From a virus, in IMG/VR virus record IMGVR_UViG_3300001472_002929, positions 1-21,725 of that record: a stretch of DNA of 21,725 bases; one strand, 5' to 3'. The notes beneath the pieces are model-generated. The model ran no database searches and had not been told where the DNA came from. It saw only the letters and a list, made by a program, of their open reading frames with translations. Of this stretch, positions 15,498 through 21,643 are shown in pieces (the first letter of the stretch is position 1; each line of letters opens with the position of its first letter). Made by a program: the position numbers and the translations under genes.

Positions 15498-15546
15498 TTG
15501 CAATTAACCCAGTTTGTCCTTATAATTAGTGCATAACTTGAAATTT
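15498..15546 (+). promoter_or_regulatory. Promoter and operator-like motif of the recombination operon
   Basis: TTGCAA at 15498-15503 and TATAAT at 15521-15526 are 17 bases apart, facing the plus-strand exonuclease gene. ACTTGAAATTT (15536-15546) begins about three bases after the predicted transcription start, where a bound repressor would block the promoter. The same TTGCAA, TATAAT and ACTTGAAATTT combination occurs at 6587-6638. The minus-strand promoter of the Cro-like gene must overlap this 78-bp gap, but I see only a weak TATGAT (15493-15488) for it. Confidence 0.65.
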
Positions 15547-15553
15547 GAAATTT

Positions 15554-16357
15554 ATGAAAACAAACGACAAAGCATTTGAACAATATGGGGTTAAATATCT
15601 AAGCCCCTCGGCGATCAACAAATTCAGAAAAAACCCTGCTAAATGGTTAGTTAATATAGCAGGATATAGAGATAAAATATTTTCCCCTGCTATGACATAT
15701 GGTATTGCAATAGAGCAAGGTATAACTATGGGTGTTATGACTTCTGCTTCTATTAATGATTGTATTGATTCTGCTATGAATGAATATGACCAAATATATA
15801 AAAAGATAGAAGAAGAAAAAGCTAATTATGATTTTGGTAAATGTTTAGAAAAACAAATTTCTGTAGGTGAGGTGTTAGAAAAAATAATACCTATGTACAG
15901 ACAATTTGGTACACCAGTTGCTTGTCAAGAATGGGTAGAAATTTATTTAGACTTGCCTATTCCATTTAAAGGTATAGTTGATTTGTTGTATGAAGATTCT
16001 GTAAGAGACTTGAAAACAACAGGAATAATGCCTAAAGATATAATTAAAACTGATTATCAAAATCAATTAAGTATGTATGCATTAGCTACAAGCAAAAAAC
16101 CATTTGTAGATTATGTGTATGTAACAAAATATAAAAGAGAACTTATTAGTAAAGAAGTTACTAATGTTGATGAAAATATAAAAAACATGAGAAGAATTGC
16201 AATGAAGATGTGGCAACTGCTGTCATTTTCTAGTGATATTCATGAAGTCTGTGCTATGTCTTGTTTAGAACCTGATATATCTAATGAAGATTTTATGAAT
16301 CAATGGAGTGATACTGAAATCAAAGGTGCCACTAAATTATTTAATTTGAATATTTGA
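15554..16357 (+). CDS. PD-(D/E)XK exonuclease, RecB/Cas4-like
   Basis: This is a likely DNA exonuclease that makes single strands for the annealing protein next door. The core motifs are in order: YLSPSAINKFRKNPAKWL (~15-32), GIAIEQG with Glu54, PFKGIVDLLYED with Asp143, VRDLKTT with Asp152 and Lys154, and YQNQLSMYAL at 168-177 (the QxxxY element of RecB-type nucleases). I do not see the Cys cluster that marks iron-sulfur Cas4 enzymes. The ATG at 15554 is chosen over a TTG at 15545; neither has a Shine-Dalgarno. The ERF gene starts 12 bases after its stop. Confidence 0.87.
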   Translation: MKTNDKAFEQYGVKYLSPSAINKFRKNPAKWLVNIAGYRDKIFSPAMTYGIAIEQGITMGVMTSASINDCIDSAMNEYDQIYKKIEEEKANYDFGKCLEKQISVGEVLEKIIPMYRQFGTPVACQEWVEIYLDLPIPFKGIVDLLYEDSVRDLKTTGIMPKDIIKTDYQNQLSMYALATSKKPFVDYVYVTKYKRELISKEVTNVDENIKNMRRIAMKMWQLLSFSSDIHEVCAMSCLEPDISNEDFMNQWSDTEIKGATKLFNLNI

Positions 16358-16369
16358 GGAAATATATAT

Positions 16370-16987
16370 ATGAATAACTTAATCAATGCTTTATTACAAG
16401 CACAAAAAGAAATAGAACATGCAACCAAAGATGCTAATAACCCATTTTTCAAAAGTGGTTATGCAACATTAGAGCAAGTAATAAATACAGTAAAAGAACC
16501 ACTTAACAATAATGGTATTTACTTTCAACAAAACAGTGCACTAAATGAGCATGGTGCAGTATGTGAAACTGTTTTTTATGGACATGATGGACAACTAAGT
16601 GCAGGTCAAATTTTTGTTCCTGCTGATAAACATGACCCCCAAGCCTTTGGTAGTGCTCTTACATATAGTCGTAGATATAGTTTGTCTATGGCTTGTGGAA
16701 TAGGTTCATCTGATGATGATGGTGAAACAGCACAACAAAGAGATAAAGGTAAATACAAAATGATTGGAACAAATGGAAAAGTTGTTTTATCTCGTGATAG
16801 TGAAAAAGAATACTTAAAAGATTGTGGAAGAATGATGAAAGATGCCAACAATGTACTTAGTAAAAAAGTTTACAAAGCTAATGTTGAAACAATTAAAAAA
16901 GCTAAAGATGCTAGTAGTGGTGAAATCAAACAATCATATGAAAATTTAATAGCTTTATATGAGGGTAATAATGAATCCAAAGAATAA
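16370..16987 (+). CDS. ERF-family single-strand annealing protein
   Basis: ERF proteins bind single-stranded DNA and anneal complementary strands during phage recombination and replication. The family signature is clear: NPFFKSGYATLEQVI at ~24-38, KEPLNNNGIYFQQ, and the strongly conserved DPQAFGSALTYSRRYSLSMACGIGSSDDDGE block from 89 to 119 (given here in full only to mark its extent: DPQAFGSALTYS, RRYSLSMACGI and DDDGE). The rest is a variable helical tail (to 205). GAGGAA precedes the start. Being next to a RecB-like exonuclease makes a two-part recombination system comparable in logic to lambda exo/beta. Confidence 0.9.
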   Translation: MNNLINALLQAQKEIEHATKDANNPFFKSGYATLEQVINTVKEPLNNNGIYFQQNSALNEHGAVCETVFYGHDGQLSAGQIFVPADKHDPQAFGSALTYSRRYSLSMACGIGSSDDDGETAQQRDKGKYKMIGTNGKVVLSRDSEKEYLKDCGRMMKDANNVLSKKVYKANVETIKKAKDASSGEIKQSYENLIALYEGNNESKE

Positions 16988-17246
16988 ACCAACATTACAT
17001 GATTGTGTTTACATGGTAATGTCGCAAGGTAACTGGTGGGCACCACATGAGCTTAAATTATTTATTTTAAATAAATTTAATAAGGCTTGTAGTGAAAGTG
17101 GTTTAACTGCATCTATGCGTGATTTTAGAAAACCTGAATACAGGGAAAAATATAAATTACCATTAGGTGAAGTATTAGAGAAGAAAAGAAACTATAACAA
17201 TAGTAGTGGTTGGAAGTATAAATTAATAATTAAAAAAGAGGTATAA
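16971..17246 (+). CDS. Small winged-helix-like protein of unknown function
   Basis: The start is placed at 16971, where GAGGG precedes the ATG at good distance; the frame is also open from an ATG at 16959. The 91-residue product has an N-terminal helix-turn-helix-like region (TLHDCVYMVMSQGNWWAPHE, then a helix and SGLTASMRDFRKPEYREK) and a basic end with strands (SSGWKYKLIIKK). This resembles small winged-helix proteins found beside phage recombination genes, so DNA binding is likely but not shown. Its first bases overlap the end of the ERF gene by 17, indicating coupled translation. Confidence 0.7.
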   Translation: MNPKNKPTLHDCVYMVMSQGNWWAPHELKLFILNKFNKACSESGLTASMRDFRKPEYREKYKLPLGEVLEKKRNYNNSSGWKYKLIIKKEV

Positions 17247-17247
17247 C

Positions 17248-17649
17248 ATGTCAGAAGAAAAGAAGTTTGATAAAAAAGAAAAAAGTGGTGCTTTGTGGGT
17301 TGATAACAATGCACAAATTTTACGCAAAGGCTCTATGTTATGGAAATTTGCCGATGAAGATAATCACAAAGAAGAAAAAAGATATTTCTCACTTGTTGAA
17401 AGCGAGAATAATTTAGGTCAAAAAAAGTTAGAACTTGTAATGTCAGTAGGTTTAGTTTTTGTAAATGATAAAAAGTTTTCAGAAGATAGTCCTGATATAA
17501 GTGGAAATGTAACTATTGATAATAAGGTATATAAATTTTATGGTCGTAAAAAAGAAGCAAAAGATGGTCTGCCTTATACTTCATGTCAATTAGTAGAAAA
17601 AAATGATGAAATTTTTGTTAAAGAGCAAGAAGAAAAACTTCCATTCTAA
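17248..17649 (+). CDS. Putative single-stranded DNA-binding protein
   Basis: No sequence family is certain. The 133-residue protein is beta-rich, with strand-like segments SGALWVDNNAQI, ELVMSVGLVFVN, DNKVYKFYGRKKEA and YTSCQLVEKND. Its acidic C-terminus finishes in EEKLPF, resembling the acidic Pro-Phe tail that lets SSB proteins recruit partners. With its position after ERF and before an HNH nuclease, and one base after the preceding stop, a phage SSB is the best guess; a DUF736-like beta protein is an alternative. GAGGT precedes the ATG, and the next gene begins at the base right after its stop. Confidence 0.6.
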   Translation: MSEEKKFDKKEKSGALWVDNNAQILRKGSMLWKFADEDNHKEEKRYFSLVESENNLGQKKLELVMSVGLVFVNDKKFSEDSPDISGNVTIDNKVYKFYGRKKEAKDGLPYTSCQLVEKNDEIFVKEQEEKLPF

Positions 17650-17991
17650 ATGTCTAAAAGACTTGTAAATAAGAAACATCTTATGTGGGTAAGAACCCTG
17701 CCTTGCTTTATAAGTAGGTCAGGCTTCTTGTCTTGCGATGGTTCTATACAAGCACATCATTTGTTAAAACCTAGTGATGGTAAGCGTGGATGGTCTCTTA
17801 AAGCAGGTGATGACCAAGTTATACCACTTTGTCAGTTCCACCATGCACAGTTACATACTAAGTTTGGTAATGAATATAAATTTTTACTACATTATGGTTT
17901 TAAAGAAACAGCAGGGCAAGAGTATGCAAAACAATTATATGAAGGAGATCAAAATTGGATAAGTGAAAGTTTTGATGATTTACCATTTTAA
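17650..17991 (+). CDS. HNH-type nuclease, probable recombination endonuclease
   Basis: The 113-residue protein has a metal-binding HNH-like core: Cys19 and Cys29 (LPCFISRSGFLSCDGS), QAHHLL with His36-His37, and VIPLCQFHHAQLH with Cys61, His64-His65 and His69, followed by a helix. The pattern resembles DUF968 and other small phage Holliday-junction or structure-specific nucleases of the NinG/Rap sort. The C-terminus ends DDLPF, again like the SSB tail. The ATG is directly after the previous stop with no ribosome site, so translation is probably coupled. It closes the recombination operon; a promoter for the next block follows. Confidence 0.8.
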   Translation: MSKRLVNKKHLMWVRTLPCFISRSGFLSCDGSIQAHHLLKPSDGKRGWSLKAGDDQVIPLCQFHHAQLHTKFGNEYKFLLHYGFKETAGQEYAKQLYEGDQNWISESFDDLPF

Positions 17992-18017
17992 AAATAATTA
18001 ATTTATTTTGTCTTAGA

Positions 18018-18053
18018 GGGTTGTATTTATAACCCATGTTGTTATAATAACTA
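18018..18053 (+). promoter_or_regulatory. Promoter with palindromic -10 for the small-gene operon
   Basis: TTGTAT (18021-18026) and TATAAT (18043-18048) are 16 bases apart, with GTTATAATAAC at 18041-18051. The 16-mer GTTGTTATAATAACTA (18038-18053) repeats that at 8093-8108. A second inverted repeat, GGGTT (18018-18022) with AACCC (18031-18035), overlaps the -35 and could bind a regulator or fold as a weak terminator for the upstream operon. AAAGGAG precedes the gene at 18091, as at the amidoligase gene. Confidence 0.75.
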
Positions 18054-18090
18054 TATGAATAACACAATGACATTTGAAAAGGAGAAAAAA

Positions 18091-18339
18091 ATGAATATTG
18101 AAATTGATACAACACAAAGTACTGACCAAATGATTGAACAGGTACTTCCAACATTGCTAGACGCAATCAAAGAAAAAGCATATGTAAATGGTTACAAAGC
18201 AAGTGATACAGAAGCACTTGGTTTAGTAGTCAGTAAGTTCACTAAGTGGAACTTGGGTGCAATCTTAAACGTAACATCAGAAGCATTAGAAGATGCTAAC
18301 TATGAAGATGTTGCAAAACAAATAGATAGAATATCGTAA
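18091..18339 (+). CDS. Small acidic protein of unknown function
   Basis: I set the start at 18091, where AAAGGAGA lies seven to twelve bases upstream; an ATG at 18055 is in frame but sits at the predicted transcription start. The 82-residue product is acidic and predicted helical (DQMIEQVLPTLLDAIKEKAY, then TEALGLVVSKFTKWNLGAIL and ALEDANYEDVAKQIDRIS). No family is recognised. It is the first gene of a nine-gene plus-strand run and should be the most strongly expressed of them, with the best ribosome site. Confidence 0.75.
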   Translation: MNIEIDTTQSTDQMIEQVLPTLLDAIKEKAYVNGYKASDTEALGLVVSKFTKWNLGAILNVTSEALEDANYEDVAKQIDRIS

Positions 18340-18350
18340 GGGGTAAATAA

Positions 18351-18506
18351 ATGAAATATGAGTTATGGGTATATTTACAAGCAAACGATTTTTGGTTTAA
18401 AGCTATGACATCTACAAATCAAGATGTAATAGATGCAAAGAAAAAAAGACTTGTAAAACAAGGTCACAAAGTAAAAGAAAGCATTAATTACATAGGAGTA
18501 AATTAA
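18351..18506 (+). CDS. Small protein of unknown function (51 aa)
   Basis: This short gene is supported by AAGGGG eight bases before the ATG and by exact packing between neighbours: it starts 11 bases after one stop and ends one base before the next start. The product reads MKYELWVYLQANDFWFKAMT, then a basic helix (VIDAKKKRLVKQGHKVKESI). The pattern of a strand, an aromatic-rich turn and a basic helix could be a small alpha/beta fold. No function is assigned. Confidence 0.7.
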   Translation: MKYELWVYLQANDFWFKAMTSTNQDVIDAKKKRLVKQGHKVKESINYIGVN

Positions 18507-18507
18507 T

Positions 18508-18738
18508 ATGGCACTTATAGATGGAAAACAACTAGTAGAACTAAGAAAACAATATGATGTCTCACAAACAGAACTTGCTGAATACTTAGGCTATATGGTT
18601 AAAGGAAAACCTAACAGGAGTATGATCGCTAGGTATGAGAATGGATATGCCAAGATTAATCCTAGAATTAGTAAATTAATAGAAAACTATTTTATGAATC
18701 ACAACATATGTGAAACTTATGACGAGGGGGTTAAGTAA
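18508..18738 (+). CDS. XRE-family helix-turn-helix regulator
   Basis: This 76-residue protein has a Cro/C1-type helix-turn-helix: VELRKQYDVSQTELAEYLGY with the second helix starting at VSQTELAEYLG, and a recognition part SMIARYENGYAKINPRIS. An inserted loop (MVKGKPNR) between the two is slightly longer than usual. AGGAG precedes the ATG, and its TAA overlaps the next start (TAATG). It may regulate the plus-strand operon it belongs to, for example through the palindromic -10 sites, but this is inference. It is unrelated in sequence to the Cro/YdaS-like protein at 15272-15475. Confidence 0.82.
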   Translation: MALIDGKQLVELRKQYDVSQTELAEYLGYMVKGKPNRSMIARYENGYAKINPRISKLIENYFMNHNICETYDEGVK

Positions 18739-19127
18739 TGTTTAAGTTAGTAGATGTAATAGTGATAGACCCATTTAAACAAGAGGTGAGATGGGAAAGT
18801 TTTAATGACAATGGTGACCCAAAAGAATTAACAGAAATTATGGGTTGCACAACTATTGATGTAGTAAAACTTGGTGGTAATGTCATTATGTTTGTTGATG
18901 ATAATGGCTTAATGTATGACAACAGATATTTCTCATTTAAGACTGCAGAAAAAACACAAGCATTTGCAGGTATTTGTGTTCTAGCATTAACAGATGGTGA
19001 GGGTGGTACTAAATGTTTTGATAGAGATATTGGTTCTGTAAGAGAAATAGTACAGTGGAAACATGAGGGTTATAAAGAAGAACCATTTATGGCTTTTGTA
19101 CCTCTTGACGATACAGTTTTACATTAG
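18738..19127 (+). CDS. DUF3846-like protein
   Basis: The 129-residue protein looks like the DUF3846 group found in phages: an N-terminal VDVIVIDPFKQEVRWESF, an ELTEIMGCTTIDVVKLGG block, IMFVDDNGLMYDNRYFSF, and a late AGICVLALTDGEGGTKCF. The alternating hydrophobic pattern suggests a beta-rich fold. The function of the family is unknown to me. GAGGGGG lies upstream of the ATG, which overlaps the previous stop. Confidence 0.6.
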   Translation: MFKLVDVIVIDPFKQEVRWESFNDNGDPKELTEIMGCTTIDVVKLGGNVIMFVDDNGLMYDNRYFSFKTAEKTQAFAGICVLALTDGEGGTKCFDRDIGSVREIVQWKHEGYKEEPFMAFVPLDDTVLH

Positions 19128-19128
19128 T

Positions 19129-19302
19129 ATGCAATTATCAAATAAATATTATTTTGAATTTATTGATGCAATTAGAGAAACTAATCAAGTTAATATATTT
19201 GAAACACCAAAACTATTAAGACAACATTTTGATTTAACTAAACAAGAGTCATATCAAATATTTAAAAATTGGATTACAAATTATGAAAAAATTAAAATTT
19301 AG
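19129..19302 (+). CDS. Small phage protein of unknown function (57 aa)
   Basis: I choose the ATG at 19129, one base after the preceding stop, because it gives the compact sequence MQLSNKYYFEFIDAIRETNQ with VNIFETPKLLRQHFDLTKQE and a helical end. This pattern resembles a short protein I recall in marine phages (an N-terminal helix, an FETPKLL-like turn and a final helix). The upstream extension to 19063 lies inside the neighbouring gene. No Shine-Dalgarno is visible, so translation is probably coupled to the upstream gene. Confidence 0.65.
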   Translation: MQLSNKYYFEFIDAIRETNQVNIFETPKLLRQHFDLTKQESYQIFKNWITNYEKIKI

Positions 19303-19465
19303 TGGCGCTAAAAACACACAAGTAGTAAGTTTCAAAGTAGACCCACAAACAAATAAAAACCTTACAGCTTTAAGAAATCTTTACACAAAAGAAACAAAGA
19401 GAAAAGTTACTACTGGAGAAATAGTTAAAAAACTTATAAACATTCATTATGAAGAAATAAAATGA
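19283..19465 (+). CDS. Small basic protein, possibly ribbon-helix-helix
   Basis: The 60-residue product is strongly basic. QVVSFKVDPQTNKNLTALRN gives a strand followed by a helix, and KVTTGEIVKKLINIHYEE gives a second helix, the layout of ribbon-helix-helix DNA-binding proteins such as Arc or CopG. It overlaps the previous gene by 20 bases without a visible ribosome site and overlaps the next start by four bases (ATGA). A DNA-binding regulator is a fair guess. Confidence 0.6.
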   Translation: MKKLKFSGAKNTQVVSFKVDPQTNKNLTALRNLYTKETKRKVTTGEIVKKLINIHYEEIK

Positions 19466-19656
19466 GCAAAAAAGTTATAAACATAAATAAAAACAGAAGT
19501 AAAAAAGATATTATGCAAACATATAAACAAATGTATATTTCTGTCCATAAGGAAATTATTGATATGCATGAGCAATCAATGATAAATTATAATCAATATA
19601 AAACTTTATTAAATAGACTTAATGAAGTTGTTAATGACGTGGGGGATAAAAAATGA
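19462..19656 (+). CDS. Small helical protein of unknown function
   Basis: A 64-residue Lys- and Asn-rich protein predicted to form two long helices (KDIMQTYKQMYISVHKEIID and NYNQYKTLLNRLNEVVNDVG), possibly a helical hairpin. It has no recognised family. Both ends overlap neighbours by four bases (ATGA), and the upstream GAAG is only a weak ribosome site, so it depends on coupled translation. Confidence 0.6.
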   Translation: MSKKVININKNRSKKDIMQTYKQMYISVHKEIIDMHEQSMINYNQYKTLLNRLNEVVNDVGDKK

Positions 19657-19835
19657 ATGAATTTTTATATGATGATACAGCACCATACAATGTCAACTTT
19701 AATAGATGGTATGTTGCTAACTGTATTGAAAGAGAACAATACAAAGAAAAAAAACTAGCTTTTGATGAAGCTGAATTTACATTTAGAAAAATGTGGGGTT
19801 TTAAGAAATTAGAAGAAAAGGTATTTGCTAATTGA
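19653..19835 (+). CDS. Small protein of unknown function (60 aa)
   Basis: A short, aromatic-rich product (FLYDDTAPYNVNFNRWYVAN, then a helix YKEKKLAFDEAEFTFRKMWG). GGGGG lies ten bases before the ATG, which overlaps the preceding stop. No family is recognised. Its TGA overlaps a TTG start codon for one further tiny gene. Confidence 0.6.
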   Translation: MNEFLYDDTAPYNVNFNRWYVANCIEREQYKEKKLAFDEAEFTFRKMWGFKKLEEKVFAN

Positions 19836-19954
19836 GTATTGATAAAGAATTAAAACAAGCAGAACTAGAACTAAAGGTTATTGAGAAGATACTAAAAGAA
19901 AAACAGGATATATTGTTTATTTTGAAATTTCTTTCTTCTCAGAAGAATACATAA
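19832..19954 (+). CDS. Possible 40-residue coiled-coil protein with TTG start
   Basis: A TTG overlapping the previous stop (TTGA) follows AAAAGG by about ten bases and opens a 40-codon frame: SIDKELKQAELELKVIEKIL, then KEKQDILFILKF and a polar tail. The Leu/Ile spacing suggests an amphipathic helix or coiled coil. It is below usual length cut-offs and its last 38 bases overlap the convergent minus-strand gene at 19917-20147, so it could be only run-on sequence; the ribosome site and start overlap favour a real gene. Confidence 0.45.
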   Translation: MSIDKELKQAELELKVIEKILKEKQDILFILKFLSSQKNT

Positions 19955-20147
19955 TATTAAGACCTGCTAAAGTACAAAGACGATTTTTTTCATCTTTGCC
20001 TTTTTCAGTGAGATCATACTTTTGACCATTAACTTTTATGTAACCTTCTGTAATTAGATTTGTTAATAAATCACTTGGTATTTCATCATCAAACATTACT
20101 GTCAATATACCACCAAGTCTTTTAGTTTGTGTTTTGCTTAAAGCCAT
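19917..20147 (-). CDS. Small unknown protein, possibly winged-helix
   Basis: This 76-residue protein is the last gene of the minus-strand lysis side. The middle (LLTNLITEGYIKVNGQKYDLT followed by EKGKDEKNRL) has the wing pattern of winged-helix proteins, and the N-terminus is basic. No ribosome site is seen before the ATG. Its 3' end overlaps the possible tiny gene on the other strand, with no strong terminator between, only a short TTCTT/AAGAA repeat at 19934-19947. Function is not assigned. Confidence 0.6.
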   Translation of the reverse strand: MALSKTQTKRLGGILTVMFDDEIPSDLLTNLITEGYIKVNGQKYDLTEKGKDEKNRLCTLAGLNIMYSSEKKEISK

Positions 20148-20210
20148 ATATTTATCATGTATAAAATTAATATTGCTATTGTTAAATAGAGCATAGGCTC
20201 ATATCTTGAC

Positions 20211-20654
20211 CTAAACATGCTCCCAATCGTTACCTTCAAACAATAGTGCTTCTGCTAATCTTCTTCTAGTTAAACCTTCTAAAACTTTGCCACCAGCTTT
20301 GTTCCAGCGTTTAATTTGTGCAGGAACATCTTCATATTGACCATTGTTTAAAACTTTCAACATGGTTGAACTTTTTAAATTACCTCCACCTAAGTTATAT
20401 GTCCAAGATACAATAGCATCAAATTGATGTTGATGTAGAGGTACATTTATGTAATTTAAAAGATACTTTTCATATACTTTTAAATCTTCTATTAACATAT
20501 ATTCAGCTTGTTCTTGACCTATTTCATGGTGTTCTTCTACACCTTCTGTATGTCCATAACCTATAGTCAAGACACCTGCTGCACATTTATATGCTTGAAG
20601 TTCACAACCTTCAAATTTTTTAATTAACGAGATTCCTTCTTTTGATGTAAACAT
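20211..20654 (-). CDS. Endolysin, GH24 lysozyme (T4/P21 type)
   Basis: This enzyme cleaves the glycan strands of peptidoglycan to release progeny. The active site is FEGCELQAYKCAAGVLTIGY: Glu15, Cys24 in the place of T4 Asp20, and Thr30 in IGYGHT, the Glu-Cys-Thr set seen in many lambdoid-type endolysins. FDAIVSWTYNLGGGNLKSST and a C-terminal GLTRRRLAEALLFEG also match. I place the start at 20654, because a frame-open extension to 20795 lies in the nuclease gene and GGGGGG precedes the 20654 ATG. The 147-residue protein has no signal or anchor segment, so it should need a holin for release. Confidence 0.92.
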   Translation of the reverse strand: MFTSKEGISLIKKFEGCELQAYKCAAGVLTIGYGHTEGVEEHHEIGQEQAEYMLIEDLKVYEKYLLNYINVPLHQHQFDAIVSWTYNLGGGNLKSSTMLKVLNNGQYEDVPAQIKRWNKAGGKVLEGLTRRRLAEALLFEGNDWEHV

Positions 20655-20655
20655 A

Positions 20656-21051
20656 TTATTCCCCCCACGTTCCATCTTCCAAAATTTTAGCAGTCTTTTT
20701 ACCACCCCAGTATTCAACTGCATGTTTTTCATTAATAAGCATTTGACAAATACTTTTTCCATCTTCTGTATAAGGTATACCAAGTATTCTGCCATATTTA
20801 CCCTTTCCTAATGACTGTATTTTAAATGAACCTACACATAGCTCTATAAGTCTATCTTTAGCTTTTAATCCTAATGCTTTTTCTTTTAAATTTCTTGTTC
20901 GTGATTCAGGAGTATCTATACCTGCTAATCGCACTCTTTGTTTATGCAACTTTACATCAAAACCTAAATCAAGCACTACATCTATGGTGTCTCCATCTAC
21001 TACCCTATCAAGTATTGCGTTATATACAAATGGTGTAATGCTATCAGACAT
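20656..21051 (-). CDS. Thermonuclease-like (SNase-fold) protein
   Basis: The protein has the staphylococcal nuclease OB-fold signature: RVVDGDTIDVVLDLGF (Asp19, Asp21, Thr22), RVRLAGIDTPESR with Arg41, Asp46 and Glu49, and GKYGRILG with Arg88, which correspond to the metal and catalytic residues. These proteins cut DNA and RNA with calcium. The 131-residue length fits without a signal peptide, so it may act in the cytoplasm, degrading host DNA, or be released at lysis. It lies between holin and lysozyme genes; its stop is a base from the lysozyme start and its ATG follows the holin stop by two bases. Confidence 0.88.
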   Translation of the reverse strand: MSDSITPFVYNAILDRVVDGDTIDVVLDLGFDVKLHKQRVRLAGIDTPESRTRNLKEKALGLKAKDRLIELCVGSFKIQSLGKGKYGRILGIPYTEDGKSICQMLINEKHAVEYWGGKKTAKILEDGTWGE

Positions 21052-21053
21052 GG

Positions 21054-21218
21054 CTATTGCTTAGCCTTGCCTATGTTAAACGCTAACATTTCAATAAGTT
21101 TATATAACTTACCAATCATCGCGTCATCTTTTGGTGTAGGAGTTAAACTACAAATGATACTTGCTAATGCAATAACACCAGTAATAATTCCTAACCATTC
21201 TCCTATAAATCCAAACAT
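21054..21218 (-). CDS. Probable holin (54 aa, one transmembrane segment)
   Basis: This short gene has a strong AAGGAG ribosome site. The product begins MFGFIGEWLGIITGVIALAS with hydrophobic residues to ~25 (IIC), then LTPTPKDDAMIGKLYKLIEM and a basic amphipathic end. A single membrane segment followed by TPTPKDD and a helix is a pattern I recall in small holin-like genes of marine phages. It would form the pores that let the signal-less lysozyme reach the cell wall. It sits directly upstream of the nuclease and lysozyme genes. Confidence 0.72.
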   Translation of the reverse strand: MFGFIGEWLGIITGVIALASIICSLTPTPKDDAMIGKLYKLIEMLAFNIGKAKQ

Positions 21219-21262
21219 AATTGTTCTCCTTTTATTTATGGAGCTTTAATTCTATCATCTAT

Positions 21263-21643
21263 CTAGTCTGTGTTGTCAACTGTTACCTTTCTGTAATAGA
21301 CTACAACATCTTTTAATTCAGTAATATATCGCTTTAATTCTTGCATGTTATAAGCCATTACTTCGTAATCAGGTATAGTCATAGCTAGAAAAACAAGCTC
21401 GCCTTCTTGTTCTTCAATCATTGCTAATTGCTCTTCCCAGTTCTCAGGAGTTATTACAATCCATCTTGGTTCTTGGAGATCAATTTCTCTAGGCATAATA
21501 GGTTGCACTATTTTCCTATCTAATGGTTTTGCTGTTACTTCTATCTGCTTAGTCGGTATCAGACTGCAACTGCAAACCATCATCAAGACCATCAACTGTA
21601 CTGCTGATTTTTTCAATGTCTTCCATGATATGTTTTGTTCCAT
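21263..21643 (-). CDS. Putative lipoprotein, possible spanin-like (Rz/Rz1-type) component
   Basis: The N-terminus has Lys-Thr-Leu-Lys-Lys, a hydrophobic stretch and Cys24/Cys26 in MMVCSCSL, a plausible lipoprotein signal with cleavage before Cys26. The mature part has Pro-rich and aromatic segments (PRWIVITPENWEEQL) and ends MQELKRYITELKDVVVYYRK. Outer membrane lipoproteins in this position are often spanin subunits that fuse inner and outer membranes at lysis. GAGGAAG precedes the ATG. The gene begins within the end of the upstream gene in another frame, an arrangement typical of spanin pairs but also of compact phage genomes. Confidence 0.62.
   Translation of the reverse strand: MEQNISWKTLKKSAVQLMVLMMVCSCSLIPTKQIEVTAKPLDRKIVQPIMPREIDLQEPRWIVITPENWEEQLAMIEEQEGELVFLAMTIPDYEVMAYNMQELKRYITELKDVVVYYRKVTVDNTD

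Noticed and set aside
18055-18090. Upstream start for the first small gene
   Set aside because: The 18055 ATG is at the predicted transcription start, while 18091 has a strong ribosome site.
19934-19947. TTCTT/AAGAA inverted repeat as convergent terminator
   Set aside because: The stem is only five A/T-rich pairs and it lies within coding sequence, so it is too weak to call.
20655-20795. N-terminal extension of the lysozyme
   Set aside because: The extension lies inside the nuclease gene, is not lysozyme-like, and a clear ribosome site supports the later start.
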